64,000 nt of DNA. It comes from JADJLQ01 sp964405735. GTDB taxonomy: Bacteria; Bacteroidota; Bacteroidia; Chitinophagales; Saprospiraceae. The position numbers and the translations under genes are program-made. The notes under the pieces were generated by a model that saw only the letters and a program-made list of their open reading frames with translations, ran no database searches and had not been told where the DNA came from. This document shows positions 54,452 through 64,000 of the stretch, piece after piece. The stretch spans positions 1-64,000 of the forward strand of contig CAYOPD010000007.1 of assembly GCA_964405735.1 (NCBI GenBank), read 5' to 3'. Numbering within the stretch: position 1 is the stretch's first letter; every line of letters starts with the position of its first letter.

Positions 54452-57400
54452 TTAGAATTCGATAATAGCGCCCAGGTATAGCCTTCTTGGCAGGGAATAA
54501 AATCCGGGATTCAATTCTGCCCATTGGTAGGACAGCAGATAGGCATTGACGTCCCTGCCTGTAGAGGTGACCGTATTGAGCGCCGATTTGCCATCCGGAG
54601 AAGTCAGGTAACCATCATCTTCAGGTGAACCGCTGACAGGATAGACCCCAAAGATATTTTTACGGTTCAATACATTTTGTACACGGAAATAAACATTCAG
54701 AAACATGGGAAAGCGGCTATCTGGACTGCCCACCCTGAAGCTTTTATCCGCGCGAAGGTCAAGGGTGAATGACCAGGGAAGACGGGAGCCATTGAGCGCG
54801 CCTGCAAACCCCGTTCCGCCAAGAGGCTGGGCCCTCTGCAGTTTAGTGTATGGCCTGCCGCTGACGGCATTCGCCTGGAGATTAATGCCCGCATTGGCTA
54901 AGAGTTCGAGTCCATTGATCCGGGGCCCGTTGTAGGCCCGTCCGGATGCGTAACGATAATCAATCACGGTGACCAGCCGATGCCTCTCGTCAAAATTCAA
55001 AGGAAACAGGCTCCGGATATTGCCACGCTGATTCAGGCTGCGCTGGGTATTTGCATTTGATCCGGTACCATCTGCAAACTGCAGCGTATAGTTGGCCAGC
55101 AGTTCTAAATTGCCGGTGCGACGGAGGTCATACTGGAAACTGAACCCTTTCACCGTACCGAAATCGAGGTTGCCATATCCGGTATAATTGTTTACCGGGG
55201 AAGGTACATACAGATAGGTGCGGCTTTGGATCATATCGCGCATCTCTTTGTAATAAGCCGCAATTTTCAGGGCTGACGAATTGGACAATTTTTGCTGAAA
55301 GCCTACCTCATAATCAATGGTCCGTTCGGGTTTCAGGTTGGGGTTGTTGGAAGGAGTGCGGGAGGGATCCTCAAAATAGTAATAGTCCAGGGCTGTGGCG
55401 ATGGTATTGGAAGGAGGCCGCTGCACCAGGATATCGTAATGGGCAAAAAAGTTGGCATCATCTGAGATGGGGAATGAAAAAGCCAGTCGCGGCATAAAAT
55501 TGATTTGTGGCTTGTAGTCCGTAAACGACTGGTCTGGATTAAATGATTTAAGGCGGATATTGGAATTCGGATCTTTCAGTTTTGGGGTTACGACTTCCCC
55601 TCCGAATAATACGGAACCGTCGTTGGCCGGGGTGCCGTTCGGGAAATACCATTGTTCTCCTTTGCGGAAGGCTTTTACGTTGTTTGAGTTTTTATTGGTG
55701 ATGTAGACCAGGTAATCGTCTCCGACTGCAGCCGGTTTTTCTTCACCGAGGGAAGCATAAAAATCCTTTGCCTGGGTGATCTCATACAGGGAAAAAGGGT
55801 CACGGAGTACTTTGGTGTTGGCGTCATAACGATCGACACGAAGCCCCAGCCTCAGGATCAGGTCCCGGTAACTGAATTTATCCTGGATATAAGCGGCGGC
55901 GTAGGTAGGCCGGTTAGGTGCGACTACGAAGGTGCGGCGGCCTTCGGCGTCGACTGCCGAAAAAAAGTCTTCAAACCGGGCTTTGCTGTTTAATTTATTG
56001 CCCAGGTAATCATAGCCGTAATAATCCAGTACACCCTGGTCCGTCAACTCGCTTGCGGCGAACATATCCAGCCGGAGGTCCGAAGGATTGATGCCGTCAA
56101 CATTTACATATTCGTTCAGGGTTTGCCCGGTGAGTTGCCTGACCCTCTTATAAAAAAGGAGGTCGTTGTCTTCTTCAACCAGGGTTTGAAATTGCTCATA
56201 GGTATAAGGAGTCTGTAACCCGTCGAAAGATCCGATGATCTTGGTGGTATCCACTCCCTTGATGTGGTTGTTGGCCTGCAGGCGGGCGATGGTCCAAAGG
56301 CCGCTCGGACTGATGCCCCAGGCTCGGTCCGTCCGTTGTTCAAAGATGAACCCGGCCTGGATGTTGTGCCTGCCCTTATTGGATCCTCCGGGGAATAAAT
56401 CGAAACTGGCCTCTCCGTTAAAAGTGAGGATGTCACTTTCCCCTTTGCCATAGTTGTTGTACACCGAACCTACATTGGTATGCAGCCGCCAGGCTGAGTT
56501 AAAATTGTTGGAAACAAAGCCATTGAAGGCATAATAGTCAAGCAGGTTATTGGCGTCCAGGTTTTTGTTGTAATTGGCGAGCACTTCGTTTAAAATGCCC
56601 GGAGTGTATCCATTGAGTTGTTGGAGATAACCAGCATGGGCTACACCCGGAACCGGGCCTCGGGAATAGGTGGATTCGCCTTCCACAGGAATCCAGCTGA
56701 TATCAAAATTGCCGACGTGGCCATAATTAAAGATCCGGTCCCGGTGCCTGAAGTCCTCATTTTGATTGTTTCCTTTTTCATAGGCTGCCTGCAACGTATA
56801 CACAGCATTCCGGAAAACGCGGTTGTCCCCCTTTTTCATGCCACCGGAAGGTTGGTTTTCCAACGGGTCGGGACCCAGACGGTGCCTCCAGCGGAAAGCA
56901 CCCCGGTAATTCTGGGAAGTCGCCAGGGGATTGTTTTCATAATTGAGCAGGTCCCAGGTGGATCCGGCTGAAAAGCGATTGTTATTGCGGTTATATGCCC
57001 CGGTGAATCCGATGTCAATTTTTTTAGTCAGCCTGGCGTCAATTTTACCGGTAAGGTCAATGCGGGAAGCTTGTTCGTTCAGCCTGGCCTTACGCAATTC
57101 AACATCCCCTGAGCCCAGGAATTCTGCAGTGGAAAGCGGTACTCCGTTTAGCCGGGTGATGGGATCGGTTTCTATTTCTTTCAGTTTTCCGGATTTGGAA
57201 TAATAGGTGCCGGTAATGCCTGGATTATCATCTTGTTGCCTGCGATATTGCCCACTGAGCCGGTAACCTAAAACAGATACACCTTTTTGGTTTCGCAAGA
57301 TCGGGCCGCTCAGGTTAAAATTGAGCAGATTGTATCCAAAGGCATCCAGGAATTGTGAGGATTCCAGTTCCAGCCCGCCGGAGAATTTATCGGATGGCCC

Positions 57401-58057
57401 TTTGGTGGTGATCGAGATCACTCCGCCGGTCACATCGCCATAGCGGGCTTCTACACCACCGGTGATTACTTGCATTTGGTCGATCTCGGTCTGGGGAATC
57501 AGGCTGGTATTGACCCGGATGCCATCTATGTAGTAATTGGTGGCATTGGACCGGGATCCCCGGATGTTAAGCGCGCCCCCATTCTGTTGGGCGATCCCGG
57601 CTGTGGTGGCAGCCAGTTCATTGATGTTTTTGGTTGGGAGGTTTCTTATTTGTTCGGAGGTGACCGTGCCTCCGGAAGTGGTATTGTCCTGCTGAATCAA
57701 GGGCACTTTATATTCCGTAACTACGACCTCATTCAGGAGGATGCCGGTGGCCAATTCTATATCCAGCCGGTTTGCTTTGCCTGCAAAAACCACGACATTC
57801 TGAAAGCGCTGGGTTTGGTAGCCTACATAACTGAACTCCACATCGTACGTACCGGGATCGAGGTTGGTAAAGGTATAATTCCCATCCAGGTCAGTCGTCG
57901 TACCGCCTTTTTGTACTCCACTTTTGAATAAAACCACGGTGGCGCCGATCAGGCTTTCCTTATTTTCATCCTGAACCTTGCCTTCGAGAGAGGTTTGGGC
58001 ACCGGCGGAAAGAATTCCAAAAAGGAACAACAGGAGGGCAAAACCTGATTTTCTCAA
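54452..58057 (-). CDS. TonB-dependent receptor with carboxypeptidase-like regulatory domain
   Basis: About 1201 residues from TTG at 58057, which gives a clean signal peptide (MRKSGFALLLFLFG, then ILSAGAQ); a GTG at 58093 adds 12 residues. Next is a carboxypeptidase-regulatory-like domain (SLEGKVQDENKESLIGATV; GNYTFTNLDPGTYDVEFSYVGYQ), a plug (NLPTKNINELAATTAG, NIRGSRSNATNYYIDGIRV, ARYGDVTGGVISITTKG), and a long barrel. Closest in type to receptors accompanied by large surface proteins; no SusD-like gene is next to it, so it is not a classic SusC. First gene of a trio (4 and 3 base gaps). Confidence 0.92.
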   Translation of the reverse strand: MRKSGFALLLFLFGILSAGAQTSLEGKVQDENKESLIGATVVLFKSGVQKGGTTTDLDGNYTFTNLDPGTYDVEFSYVGYQTQRFQNVVVFAGKANRLDIELATGILLNEVVVTEYKVPLIQQDNTTSGGTVTSEQIRNLPTKNINELAATTAGIAQQNGGALNIRGSRSNATNYYIDGIRVNTSLIPQTEIDQMQVITGGVEARYGDVTGGVISITTKGPSDKFSGGLELESSQFLDAFGYNLLNFNLSGPILRNQKGVSVLGYRLSGQYRRQQDDNPGITGTYYSKSGKLKEIETDPITRLNGVPLSTAEFLGSGDVELRKARLNEQASRIDLTGKIDARLTKKIDIGFTGAYNRNNNRFSAGSTWDLLNYENNPLATSQNYRGAFRWRHRLGPDPLENQPSGGMKKGDNRVFRNAVYTLQAAYEKGNNQNEDFRHRDRIFNYGHVGNFDISWIPVEGESTYSRGPVPGVAHAGYLQQLNGYTPGILNEVLANYNKNLDANNLLDYYAFNGFVSNNFNSAWRLHTNVGSVYNNYGKGESDILTFNGEASFDLFPGGSNKGRHNIQAGFIFEQRTDRAWGISPSGLWTIARLQANNHIKGVDTTKIIGSFDGLQTPYTYEQFQTLVEEDNDLLFYKRVRQLTGQTLNEYVNVDGINPSDLRLDMFAASELTDQGVLDYYGYDYLGNKLNSKARFEDFFSAVDAEGRRTFVVAPNRPTYAAAYIQDKFSYRDLILRLGLRVDRYDANTKVLRDPFSLYEITQAKDFYASLGEEKPAAVGDDYLVYITNKNSNNVKAFRKGEQWYFPNGTPANDGSVLFGGEVVTPKLKDPNSNIRLKSFNPDQSFTDYKPQINFMPRLAFSFPISDDANFFAHYDILVQRPPSNTIATALDYYYFEDPSRTPSNNPNLKPERTIDYEVGFQQKLSNSSALKIAAYYKEMRDMIQSRTYLYVPSPVNNYTGYGNLDFGTVKGFSFQYDLRRTGNLELLANYTLQFADGTGSNANTQRSLNQRGNIRSLFPLNFDERHRLVTVIDYRYASGRAYNGPRINGLELLANAGINLQANAVSGRPYTKLQRAQPLGGTGFAGALNGSRLPWSFTLDLRADKSFRVGSPDSRFPMFLNVYFRVQNVLNRKNIFGVYPVSGSPEDDGYLTSPDGKSALNTVTSTGRDVNAYLLSYQWAELNPGFYSLPRRLYLGAIIEF

Positions 58058-58280
58058 ATACAAATTTGAATCCAAATAGTTAAAATTCAACACAATAGAT
58101 AATATAAATAATTAACGAAGATAGGACAAGAAACGCTGATTCAAGGCGGATTTATAGTGGGTATTGAAAATTTAAGATTTGATGCAGGTTGCCAAATTCA
58201 TAAGGTTCATCGTTAGTTCCGGAATCCACGATGATTATGGGCATAATAATTGGATTTCATTTCCTCAATGGCCTGAAGCA

Positions 58281-60845
58281 TTACACTGAATTGCGTGCCG
58301 CATTGATAATCCCGAAGGAACTCCGGATAATGAGTTTTTCATAAACAGGCCTGAGTTCATGGTCCCGGTATTCCGGTTTGCGCAATTGCATCAGGGCATA
58401 TTGTTGGATGGTGAGCAGGGGGCGCACAATTTTTTCCCGCATATCCACGGAAAGGGCATCTGCAGGGTAGTCCTCCATTAAAAATTTGTGACCGGTCAGG
58501 AGGAGGACATATTGCTGGGTGCGCTTGAATTCATCATAAATGATCCGGTAAAGGCCTGCAAATTCGGCGTCCTTTTCAAGGTAGGCGGTAAGGGGGAAAA
58601 AGCTTTTTTTCATAGCCATCTCATTGTTCTCGATCAGGGTCTTGAAAAAGACAGAGGAGGCGTACAAATCCCTGACTTTTTCCCACTTTCCTGCCATGTA
58701 CATTTTTTCGAGGGCTGAGCCTACCCCGAAAAAACCCGGAACATTCTGTTTGTTCTGGCTCCAGGAGCCCACGAAAGGAATGGCCCGGAGATCGTCGAGG
58801 CTGAGGTCTTTGGATTTACCTCTTTTGGAGGGCCGGCTGGCAATATTTGTTTCGCTGTAATAATTCAGCGGGCTCACCGTACTCAGGTAGGACATGAACC
58901 TCGGATGCGCTTTGAGATTGCGGAAGGCTTCCAGGCCGGTGAGGGCCATTTCATCAATCAACTGGCGGTGATCCGGATTAAGGGTATTGGTATGATCGGC
59001 CAATACGTCGTTGTAGATTCCGGCGTTTAATAATTGTTCAATATTGTATTGCGCGGATGCGATGGTTCCAAAACTGCTGCTGACGGTCTGGCCCTGGATG
59101 GTCAACTGGATTTCCGTGTTTGAAATCCGGTGACCCAGGGAGGCATAGAATTTATGTGTTTTGCCGCCGCCACGGGAGGGGGGGCCGCCTCTTCCGTCAA
59201 AAAAGATGACCTTGATGCCAAACTCCTTGGAAACCGCTGTAAGATTTTCTTTCGCCTGGTAAATGCTCCAGTTGGCCATGAGATATCCTCCGTCCTTGGT
59301 GCCATCGGAAAATCCCAGCATGATGGTTTGAAAATCGGAGCGGCTTTTTAAATGTTCGCGGTAAACCGGTTCGCCGTATAACTGGCGCATGATCTGGCTG
59401 GCGAGTTTAAGATCGTCGATTTTTTCAAAAAGGGGCACGATATCGACACTGATCTGTGGTTTTGACCAGGTGGTGCGGATCAGGAAAAAAGCTTCAAGGA
59501 TATGGCGTACCGATTCACACTGGCTGAGGATATAACGATGGCAAGCCAATTCGCCATTCTGCTCCTGGATGGTTTTCATGGCCCGGATGGTCAGGATGGT
59601 ATCTTCCTCCAGTGAGCCGGGTTCCAGCCGGAAGGAAGGTTTAAGCTGTTCCCGGGTAGTCAACAAACGGATTTTTTGTTCCTCATCCAGGGAGGCATAA
59701 TCCATACTGGTATTGTCCGTGAAAGGAAGGATAGACTGGATCACCGACTGGTGGACGGCCGAGTCCTGGCGGATATCGAGGGAAGCAAAATAAAAACCAA
59801 AGGACTGCACTTTTGCTATAAAAGCGTCCACGTTTTCCAGGAACAGGGAGTCGTGTTCATTCGTAATGATGTTCCTGACCTGGAAGAGCTGTTCAAGGAT
59901 ATCTTCTTTGGAGAAGGAATTGCCTTTTAATCCGGCCAGTTGAAGGATCATTTTTTCAAGCCGCGCGATGAGTACATCCACATTTTTGAAGGTCAGCCTT
60001 TTTTTCAGGTCTTGAATATCGTCCAGGTAACATTGAAGGAGGCTGGATCTCAGGTTTCCGGCCACCTCCACGGTAGTTTGCCACGTGACAAAGGGATTAC
60101 CATCGCGGTCGCCCCCGGGCCAGAAACCCAGGTGGATCAGGGGATCCTGTTCCCGGGCAGTTTCCGGAACCAGGCCGATGACGCGTTGATTGATTCTTCC
60201 GATCGCGGGATAAAATATTTTTTTGAGGTACCAGATCAGGCTGTTGGCTTCATCCACGGGGGACGGGCGGATGTGTTTGAAAAAGGGAGTTTTACCCAAT
60301 TGCTGGAGCAAGAGGTTGATTTCAGTGATCTGGTTGGTCGCAATACAATTGGCCAGTTCGTGTATAATGCCCAGGACGGAATCGGGATAAAACTGGGTAG
60401 GGTGGGCGGTGAGCACCAGTCGCACGGCAAATTCTTTGAGCCGGTCAGCCAATTGGCCGGATAGTGCCTTGACCCTCGTTTCCGTTTCGATTTGTTTTAA
60501 GGTACCGATGCCTTCAAGGTCATGCGTGAGGGCAAAGGCAGCATCCTCCAGGGCGTCAAACAACACGACCTGTCTTTCTCCATATTGTATAAAACGAAAG
60601 AGGAGATCCAGTTTGTCCTTCTCTTCAACATAATCGGTCTGGGTCCTGAAAAAATAGTCAATGATGTCCTTTGGGCTTTTACCTTTAGCATACCCTTCTT
60701 CGCAATAGGTGACCAGCAGGGATAATAAAATGCCCGTCTTTTCTATTTTCTGGAAAGGCAGGGAAGTAAATAAGCTGTTGAACAATTGATACTTTAACAG
60801 CACTTCTTTGTTGAATACTTCGATCTGGCTGGAGGTAAAAGACAT
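58281..60845 (-). CDS. ppc: Phosphoenolpyruvate carboxylase
   Basis: Anaplerotic enzyme carboxylating PEP to oxaloacetate; 854 residues. LVLTAHPTQFYPDSVL carries the catalytic histidine, FWPGGDRDGNPF the substrate/metal site, MLGFSDGTKDGGYLMANW and FDGRGGPPSRGGGKTH the remaining active-site loops. The last loop has GPPSRGGG instead of the GSVGRGGG of E. coli, a variant I associate with Bacteroidetes. The C-terminus ends in the usual RNSV-like residues. Confidence 0.95.
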   Translation of the reverse strand: MSFTSSQIEVFNKEVLLKYQLFNSLFTSLPFQKIEKTGILLSLLVTYCEEGYAKGKSPKDIIDYFFRTQTDYVEEKDKLDLLFRFIQYGERQVVLFDALEDAAFALTHDLEGIGTLKQIETETRVKALSGQLADRLKEFAVRLVLTAHPTQFYPDSVLGIIHELANCIATNQITEINLLLQQLGKTPFFKHIRPSPVDEANSLIWYLKKIFYPAIGRINQRVIGLVPETAREQDPLIHLGFWPGGDRDGNPFVTWQTTVEVAGNLRSSLLQCYLDDIQDLKKRLTFKNVDVLIARLEKMILQLAGLKGNSFSKEDILEQLFQVRNIITNEHDSLFLENVDAFIAKVQSFGFYFASLDIRQDSAVHQSVIQSILPFTDNTSMDYASLDEEQKIRLLTTREQLKPSFRLEPGSLEEDTILTIRAMKTIQEQNGELACHRYILSQCESVRHILEAFFLIRTTWSKPQISVDIVPLFEKIDDLKLASQIMRQLYGEPVYREHLKSRSDFQTIMLGFSDGTKDGGYLMANWSIYQAKENLTAVSKEFGIKVIFFDGRGGPPSRGGGKTHKFYASLGHRISNTEIQLTIQGQTVSSSFGTIASAQYNIEQLLNAGIYNDVLADHTNTLNPDHRQLIDEMALTGLEAFRNLKAHPRFMSYLSTVSPLNYYSETNIASRPSKRGKSKDLSLDDLRAIPFVGSWSQNKQNVPGFFGVGSALEKMYMAGKWEKVRDLYASSVFFKTLIENNEMAMKKSFFPLTAYLEKDAEFAGLYRIIYDEFKRTQQYVLLLTGHKFLMEDYPADALSVDMREKIVRPLLTIQQYALMQLRKPEYRDHELRPVYEKLIIRSSFGIINAARNSV

Positions 60846-61023
60846 AGGCGCAAATATCGATTTAATCGCGCGAAGCCCGGTAAAGGGATTTTAATTTTTT
60901 CGTTAGGGACAGCCTGTATTGAAATGACAAATGCCATGATTTTTAGCTTTTACGGGCAAGGATCCCTGGCAGGGGCGTAAGATTTTCAGAGAAATTTTTC
61001 GATATTACGCACCCATTTAAAAA

Positions 61024-62649
61024 TTGAATATGAATAGCAGTTTGGTAACCTTAGACTGGATCGTCATCTTTGGGTATTTTCTCGTCCTGGTGGGCATCAC
61101 CTTCTGGGCAATGCGTTTTTCACAAAAAGACACGGAGGATTACTTCCTGGCCGGACGCAATGTAGGCTGGTTTATGATCGGGGCTTCGATTTTTGCTTCC
61201 AATATCGGAGCCGAGCATGTAGTGGGCCTGGCTGGTACGGGAGCCAACAGCGGAATGCCCATGGCGCATTATGAATTGCATGCCTGGATCGTGCTTTTAC
61301 TGGGATGGGTATTTCTTCCGTTTTATATGCGGAGCGCGGTTTTTACAATGCCCGAATTTCTGGAGAAACGATTCAGTCCAAGGGCACGCTGGTTTTTATC
61401 CATTTTTTCACTTGTCAGTTATGTGATGACCAAGGTTGCGGTGAACCTCTATGCGGGGGGTATTGTGACTTCCTCCCTTTTAGGTATTGATTTCTGGACC
61501 GGAGCCATCGGAGTCCTCGTCCTGACCGGTATTTATACAGTCCTGGGAGGTATGCGGGCGGTAGTGCTCACGGAAACCTTCCAAACCATCATCCTGATCC
61601 TTGGCGCCGCTTTTGTGACGATACTCGGACTGCAAAAGGTCGGCGGATGGGGTGTCCTTACGGAACTTGTAGGAGGTACACATTTTAATATGTGGCGGCC
61701 ATCCTCTGATCCGGATTTTCCCTGGACCGGACTGGTTTTTGGAGGCGCCATCGTTGGGACCTGGTATTGGTGCACGGATCAGTACATTGTGCAAAGAACC
61801 CTCTCTGCGAAAAACCTTACTGAAGGCAGAAGGGGAGCCATTTTCGGTGCCTTTTTGAAAATAACGCCGGTCTTCATCTTTCTCATGCCGGGCATCATTT
61901 GTTATGCCCTTGCTCAACAAGGCAAGATTACCCTGAACAACCCCAATGAAGCCTTCACCGTGATCATGCAAAACCTCCTGCCCGCCGGGTTCAGGGGTTT
62001 GGTCGCCGCGGGCCTCCTGGCGGCCCTGATGAGTTCACTGGCTTCCATATTCAACAGTTGCAGCACGCTGTTCACGGTCGACATATACAAAAAACTAAAA
62101 CCCGAAACCAGTGAAAAGGACCTGGTCAAGGTTGGCCGGATCGCTACCGGGGTGGTCGTCGTGGCCGGTTTGCTATGGGTGCCTATCCTTACCAAAATCG
62201 GAGGGGGCGTCCTGTACCAGTATTTGCAAAGCGTTCAGAGTTATATAGCTCCTCCAATCACTGCGGTCTTTCTTCTGGGTATATTTTTTAAGCGAATAAA
62301 TTCAAAGGGGGCCATGGCCGCATTATGGTTTGGTGTGATTTTTGCAGCGGTTCGGATCATCGCCGAAATCAATAAAGATTCTTTAGGCGGTTTTATGCAT
62401 TCTTTTGCTAGCTATAATTTTATGCATCTGAGCGTCTGGCTCTTTTTATGTTGTGTCCTGGTAGCTGTAGGGGTGAGCCTTCTTACAGAAAAGCCCGCCG
62501 AAGAATCACTTAAAGGGTTGACATTCAGTACACTGACGCCTGAACAAAAACAGGCTACACGAAACAGTTATAACAAGTGGGATATCGTGTTTTCTTTAGC
62601 CATCCTGACCATTGTTATTCTGATCATGAGCTATTTTACCGGCAATTAG
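61024..62649 (+). CDS. Sodium:solute symporter (SSS family, SglT-like)
   Basis: A 541-residue transporter with 13-14 membrane helices of the SSS (LeuT-fold) group. SQKDTEDYFLAGRNVGWFMIGASIFASNIGAEHVVGLAG is the SSS start signature; the core continues through VLGGMRAVVLTETFQTIIL and RGLVAAGLLAALMSSLASIFNSCSTLFTVDIYKKL, with the Na2-site serines in SSLAS. Closest in type to sodium/glucose or myo-inositol symporters, so sugar uptake is likely. Ends in a strong terminator at 62680. Confidence 0.94.
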   Translation: MNMNSSLVTLDWIVIFGYFLVLVGITFWAMRFSQKDTEDYFLAGRNVGWFMIGASIFASNIGAEHVVGLAGTGANSGMPMAHYELHAWIVLLLGWVFLPFYMRSAVFTMPEFLEKRFSPRARWFLSIFSLVSYVMTKVAVNLYAGGIVTSSLLGIDFWTGAIGVLVLTGIYTVLGGMRAVVLTETFQTIILILGAAFVTILGLQKVGGWGVLTELVGGTHFNMWRPSSDPDFPWTGLVFGGAIVGTWYWCTDQYIVQRTLSAKNLTEGRRGAIFGAFLKITPVFIFLMPGIICYALAQQGKITLNNPNEAFTVIMQNLLPAGFRGLVAAGLLAALMSSLASIFNSCSTLFTVDIYKKLKPETSEKDLVKVGRIATGVVVVAGLLWVPILTKIGGGVLYQYLQSVQSYIAPPITAVFLLGIFFKRINSKGAMAALWFGVIFAAVRIIAEINKDSLGGFMHSFASYNFMHLSVWLFLCCVLVAVGVSLLTEKPAEESLKGLTFSTLTPEQKQATRNSYNKWDIVFSLAILTIVILIMSYFTGN

Positions 62650-62679
62650 TTAGGTATAAAATCAAGACGAATGCCGGGA

Positions 62680-62713
62680 AGGGGATCCGCAAGGGTCCCC
62701 TCTTTTATTTTTG
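62680..62713 (+). terminator. Intrinsic terminator after the sodium symporter
   Basis: Nine-base-pair stem (62680-62688 with 62693-62701, one G-U) closed by a GCAA tetraloop and followed by a T-rich tail to 62712. It lies 31 bases past the symporter stop. It also blocks use of the ScpA start at 62711 from read-through. Confidence 0.8.
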
Positions 62714-62742
62714 GGAAAAATTATTTTTCTCCGTTTTCTGGG

Positions 62743-62750
62743 TATTTTTG
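62743..62750 (+). promoter_or_regulatory. -7 element of scpA
   Basis: TATTTTTG matches TAnnTTTG. It lies 38 bases upstream of the ATG at 62789 and inside the longer reading frame that begins at 62711, so it supports the shorter start. The -33 element is not clear. Confidence 0.5.
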
Positions 62751-62788
62751 CCGCGGACGGCATCCTTGCTTTTAAATCAATCCCATTT

Positions 62789-63553
62789 ATGTCCTTTACA
62801 ATAAAGCTGAAACAATTTGAAGGTCCTTTTGATCTTCTCTTATTCTTTATTGAAAGGGATGAACTGGATATTTACGATATCCCCATAGCCAAGATCACCA
62901 GTGATTTCCTGGATTATATTCACCAGCTCGAGCAACTCAATATCGACCTGGCCAGCGAATTTATCCTTGTTGCCGCTACCCTGATGCGCATCAAAGCCAA
63001 GATGTTGCTGCCCCGAAAAGAAGTCGATGAGGAAGGGAATGAAATCGATCCCCGGCAGGAACTGGTTCAGCGGTTGTTGGAATACAAACGATACAAAAGC
63101 GTGCTCGAAGAATTCGAGTCCATGGAACTGAAACGTCTTCAAATGGCCAGCCGTGGCAATGTCAACCAGGAATTGAAAAAGTTCGCGGAAAAAGCCTTCA
63201 TCGAAGCAGAATGGGAGTCTGTGACCCTTTTCAAACTTATGAAGACCTTCCAACGCATGCTGGTTCAGTTTGATGACCGCCGGCATGTACACAAGGTTTA
63301 CAACTTCATCTACACCGTCCTCGACCAGCAGGAATATATACAGGATCTGATCTCGGAAAAAGAAAAGGTAACCTTTGGGGATATTTTTACTACTTGTGAA
63401 AACCGGATCCACGCGATCATTACTTTCCTGGCCCTGCTGGAATTGCTCAATCAGCAACTGGTCAGCATCACCCTGGGTGAAGGGGCCAATAATTTCTGGA
63501 TTGGCAAAAAACAAGAAGCGATGGCCGATCAAATCCCCGGTACTGCGGAATAA
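62789..63553 (+). CDS. scpA: Segregation and condensation protein A
   Basis: Kleisin subunit of the SMC-ScpAB complex that organises the chromosome. From 62789 it has 254 residues: FEGPFDLLLFFIERDELDIYDIPIAKITSDFL and ATLMRIKAKMLLPRK are the family landmarks, and a winged-helix C-terminal region (TFLALLELLNQQLVSI) follows. The frame can be extended to 62711, but a -7 promoter element and the terminator tail lie in that stretch. The bestrophin gene starts 5 bases later. Confidence 0.94.
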   Translation: MSFTIKLKQFEGPFDLLLFFIERDELDIYDIPIAKITSDFLDYIHQLEQLNIDLASEFILVAATLMRIKAKMLLPRKEVDEEGNEIDPRQELVQRLLEYKRYKSVLEEFESMELKRLQMASRGNVNQELKKFAEKAFIEAEWESVTLFKLMKTFQRMLVQFDDRRHVHKVYNFIYTVLDQQEYIQDLISEKEKVTFGDIFTTCENRIHAIITFLALLELLNQQLVSITLGEGANNFWIGKKQEAMADQIPGTAE

Positions 63554-63558
63554 ACTTT

Positions 63559-64000
63559 ATGATTCAATACAACCCGAAGGACTGGTTTACCTTCATTTTC
63601 AGGTTTCACAAGGCAGATACCTTCCGGAAACTCCTGCCCATTCTCGCAGCCATGGCGCTGTATTCCACCCTGGTCATCTATCTTGAAATAAGGCTTTCCT
63701 GGGTCAATGATTTTCATGTGCAGAATATCATCCAGATGCACAGCCTGCTGGGTTTCGCCATTTCCATCATGCTTGTCTTCAGGACCAACACCGCTTATGA
63801 CCGCTGGTGGGAAGCGAGAAGGTGGTGGGGAACCCTGGTCAACAACAGCCGCAACCTGGCAATCAAACTGAGCACCTTCATACCGGAGGAGGATCACAAG
63901 CTGAGGCTCCGATTCAGCAAAGCGGTTGGGGGCTTTGCCATCGCCCTGCATAAGCACCTTCGAAAAGAAACCATCCGGGTGGAGTTGTTCGAACTGGACG
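63559..64000 (+). CDS. Bestrophin family ion channel (3' end cut by the window)
   Basis: Reads from ATG at 63559 to the window end with no stop (147 codons). The start MIQYNPKDWFTFIFRFHKADTF and the FRTNTAYDRWWEARRWWGTLVNNSRNLA block are the bestrophin/UPF0187 signature; two membrane helices are visible before it. Bacterial homologues form pentameric ion channels in the inner membrane, some cation-selective. The start is 5 bases after the scpA stop, so the two are probably co-transcribed. Confidence 0.93.
   Translation, partial: MIQYNPKDWFTFIFRFHKADTFRKLLPILAAMALYSTLVIYLEIRLSWVNDFHVQNIIQMHSLLGFAISIMLVFRTNTAYDRWWEARRWWGTLVNNSRNLAIKLSTFIPEEDHKLRLRFSKAVGGFAIALHKHLRKETIRVELFELD

Noticed and set aside
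62711..62788. Longer N-terminus of ScpA from 62711
   Set aside because: The stretch overlaps the terminator tail and contains a -7 promoter element; homology begins after the ATG at 62789.

Overview
The window looks like a scaffold from a member of the Bacteroidota, probably near the Saprospiria. It encodes FecA-type and carboxypeptidase-regulatory-domain TonB-dependent receptors, PorV/PorT-like outer-membrane proteins, a type IX secretion sorting domain, an M56/TonB-domain BlaR-like sensor, and the tiny Bacteroidetes COX24-domain protein. Starts have no obvious Shine-Dalgarno sequence. Several upstream regions carry the Bacteroidetes -7 element TAnnTTTG. A run of exactly 100 N (2055-2154) marks a scaffold gap that falsely joins two unrelated genes. 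There are no rRNA genes, CRISPR arrays, phages or intact insertion sequences. Most of the window is core chromosome.

Layout. 1-6.2 kb: FecA-like receptor, gap, FMN reductase, then a reverse cluster (GNAT, ribH, metallo-hydrolase) and a haem/FG-GAP lipoprotein. 6.6-7.6 kb: tRNA-Pro(GGG), tRNA-Pro(CGG), tRNA-Val(GAC) and a YggS-type PLP protein. 7.6-17.7 kb: tyrS, a LolC/E-like permease, an HExxH protein, a hydroxypyruvate-isomerase-like protein, a large PVC-type cytochrome c lipoprotein, deoxynucleoside kinase, folK and an NSS transporter. 17.7-18.2 kb: AT-rich, with two divergent promoter/terminator units that look like small RNAs or leaders. 18.2-29.1 kb: a coiled-coil/helix-hairpin-helix membrane protein paired with an OmpA-like protein, photolyase, M16 protease, ffh and a lipoprotein. 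29.4-29.6 kb: a class II tRNA-like gene with a 95-nt variable region. 29.7-37.7 kb: sodA and fumC (divergent, mirror-image promoter repeats), a decayed serine hydrolase, HU, a TPR protein, the COX24-domain protein, RNase G and an envelope cluster. 37.9-43.9 kb: blaI-blaR pair with an operator-like palindrome, DUF4230/DUF3108, ruvC, HIT and greA with a terminator-bearing leader. 44.2-49.4 kb: GH2 glycosidase, EEP nuclease/phosphatase, AlkZ-like protein and a VOC protein. 49.4-58.1 kb: a tightly packed trio (TonB receptor, 1320-residue secreted protein, PorV-like protein). 58.3-64 kb: PEP carboxylase, sodium/solute symporter, scpA and a bestrophin cut by the window end.

Together these describe an aerobic, light-exposed heterotroph (SOD, photolyase, cytochrome c lipoproteins, fumarase, PEP carboxylase) that imports substrates through TonB receptors and sodium-coupled symporters and handles plant- or algal-type sugars. 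The most unusual item is the tRNA-like gene at 29443-29606: every canonical tRNA arm pairs, but the variable arm is about 95 nt and the anticodon/discriminator do not match its leucine-type body.
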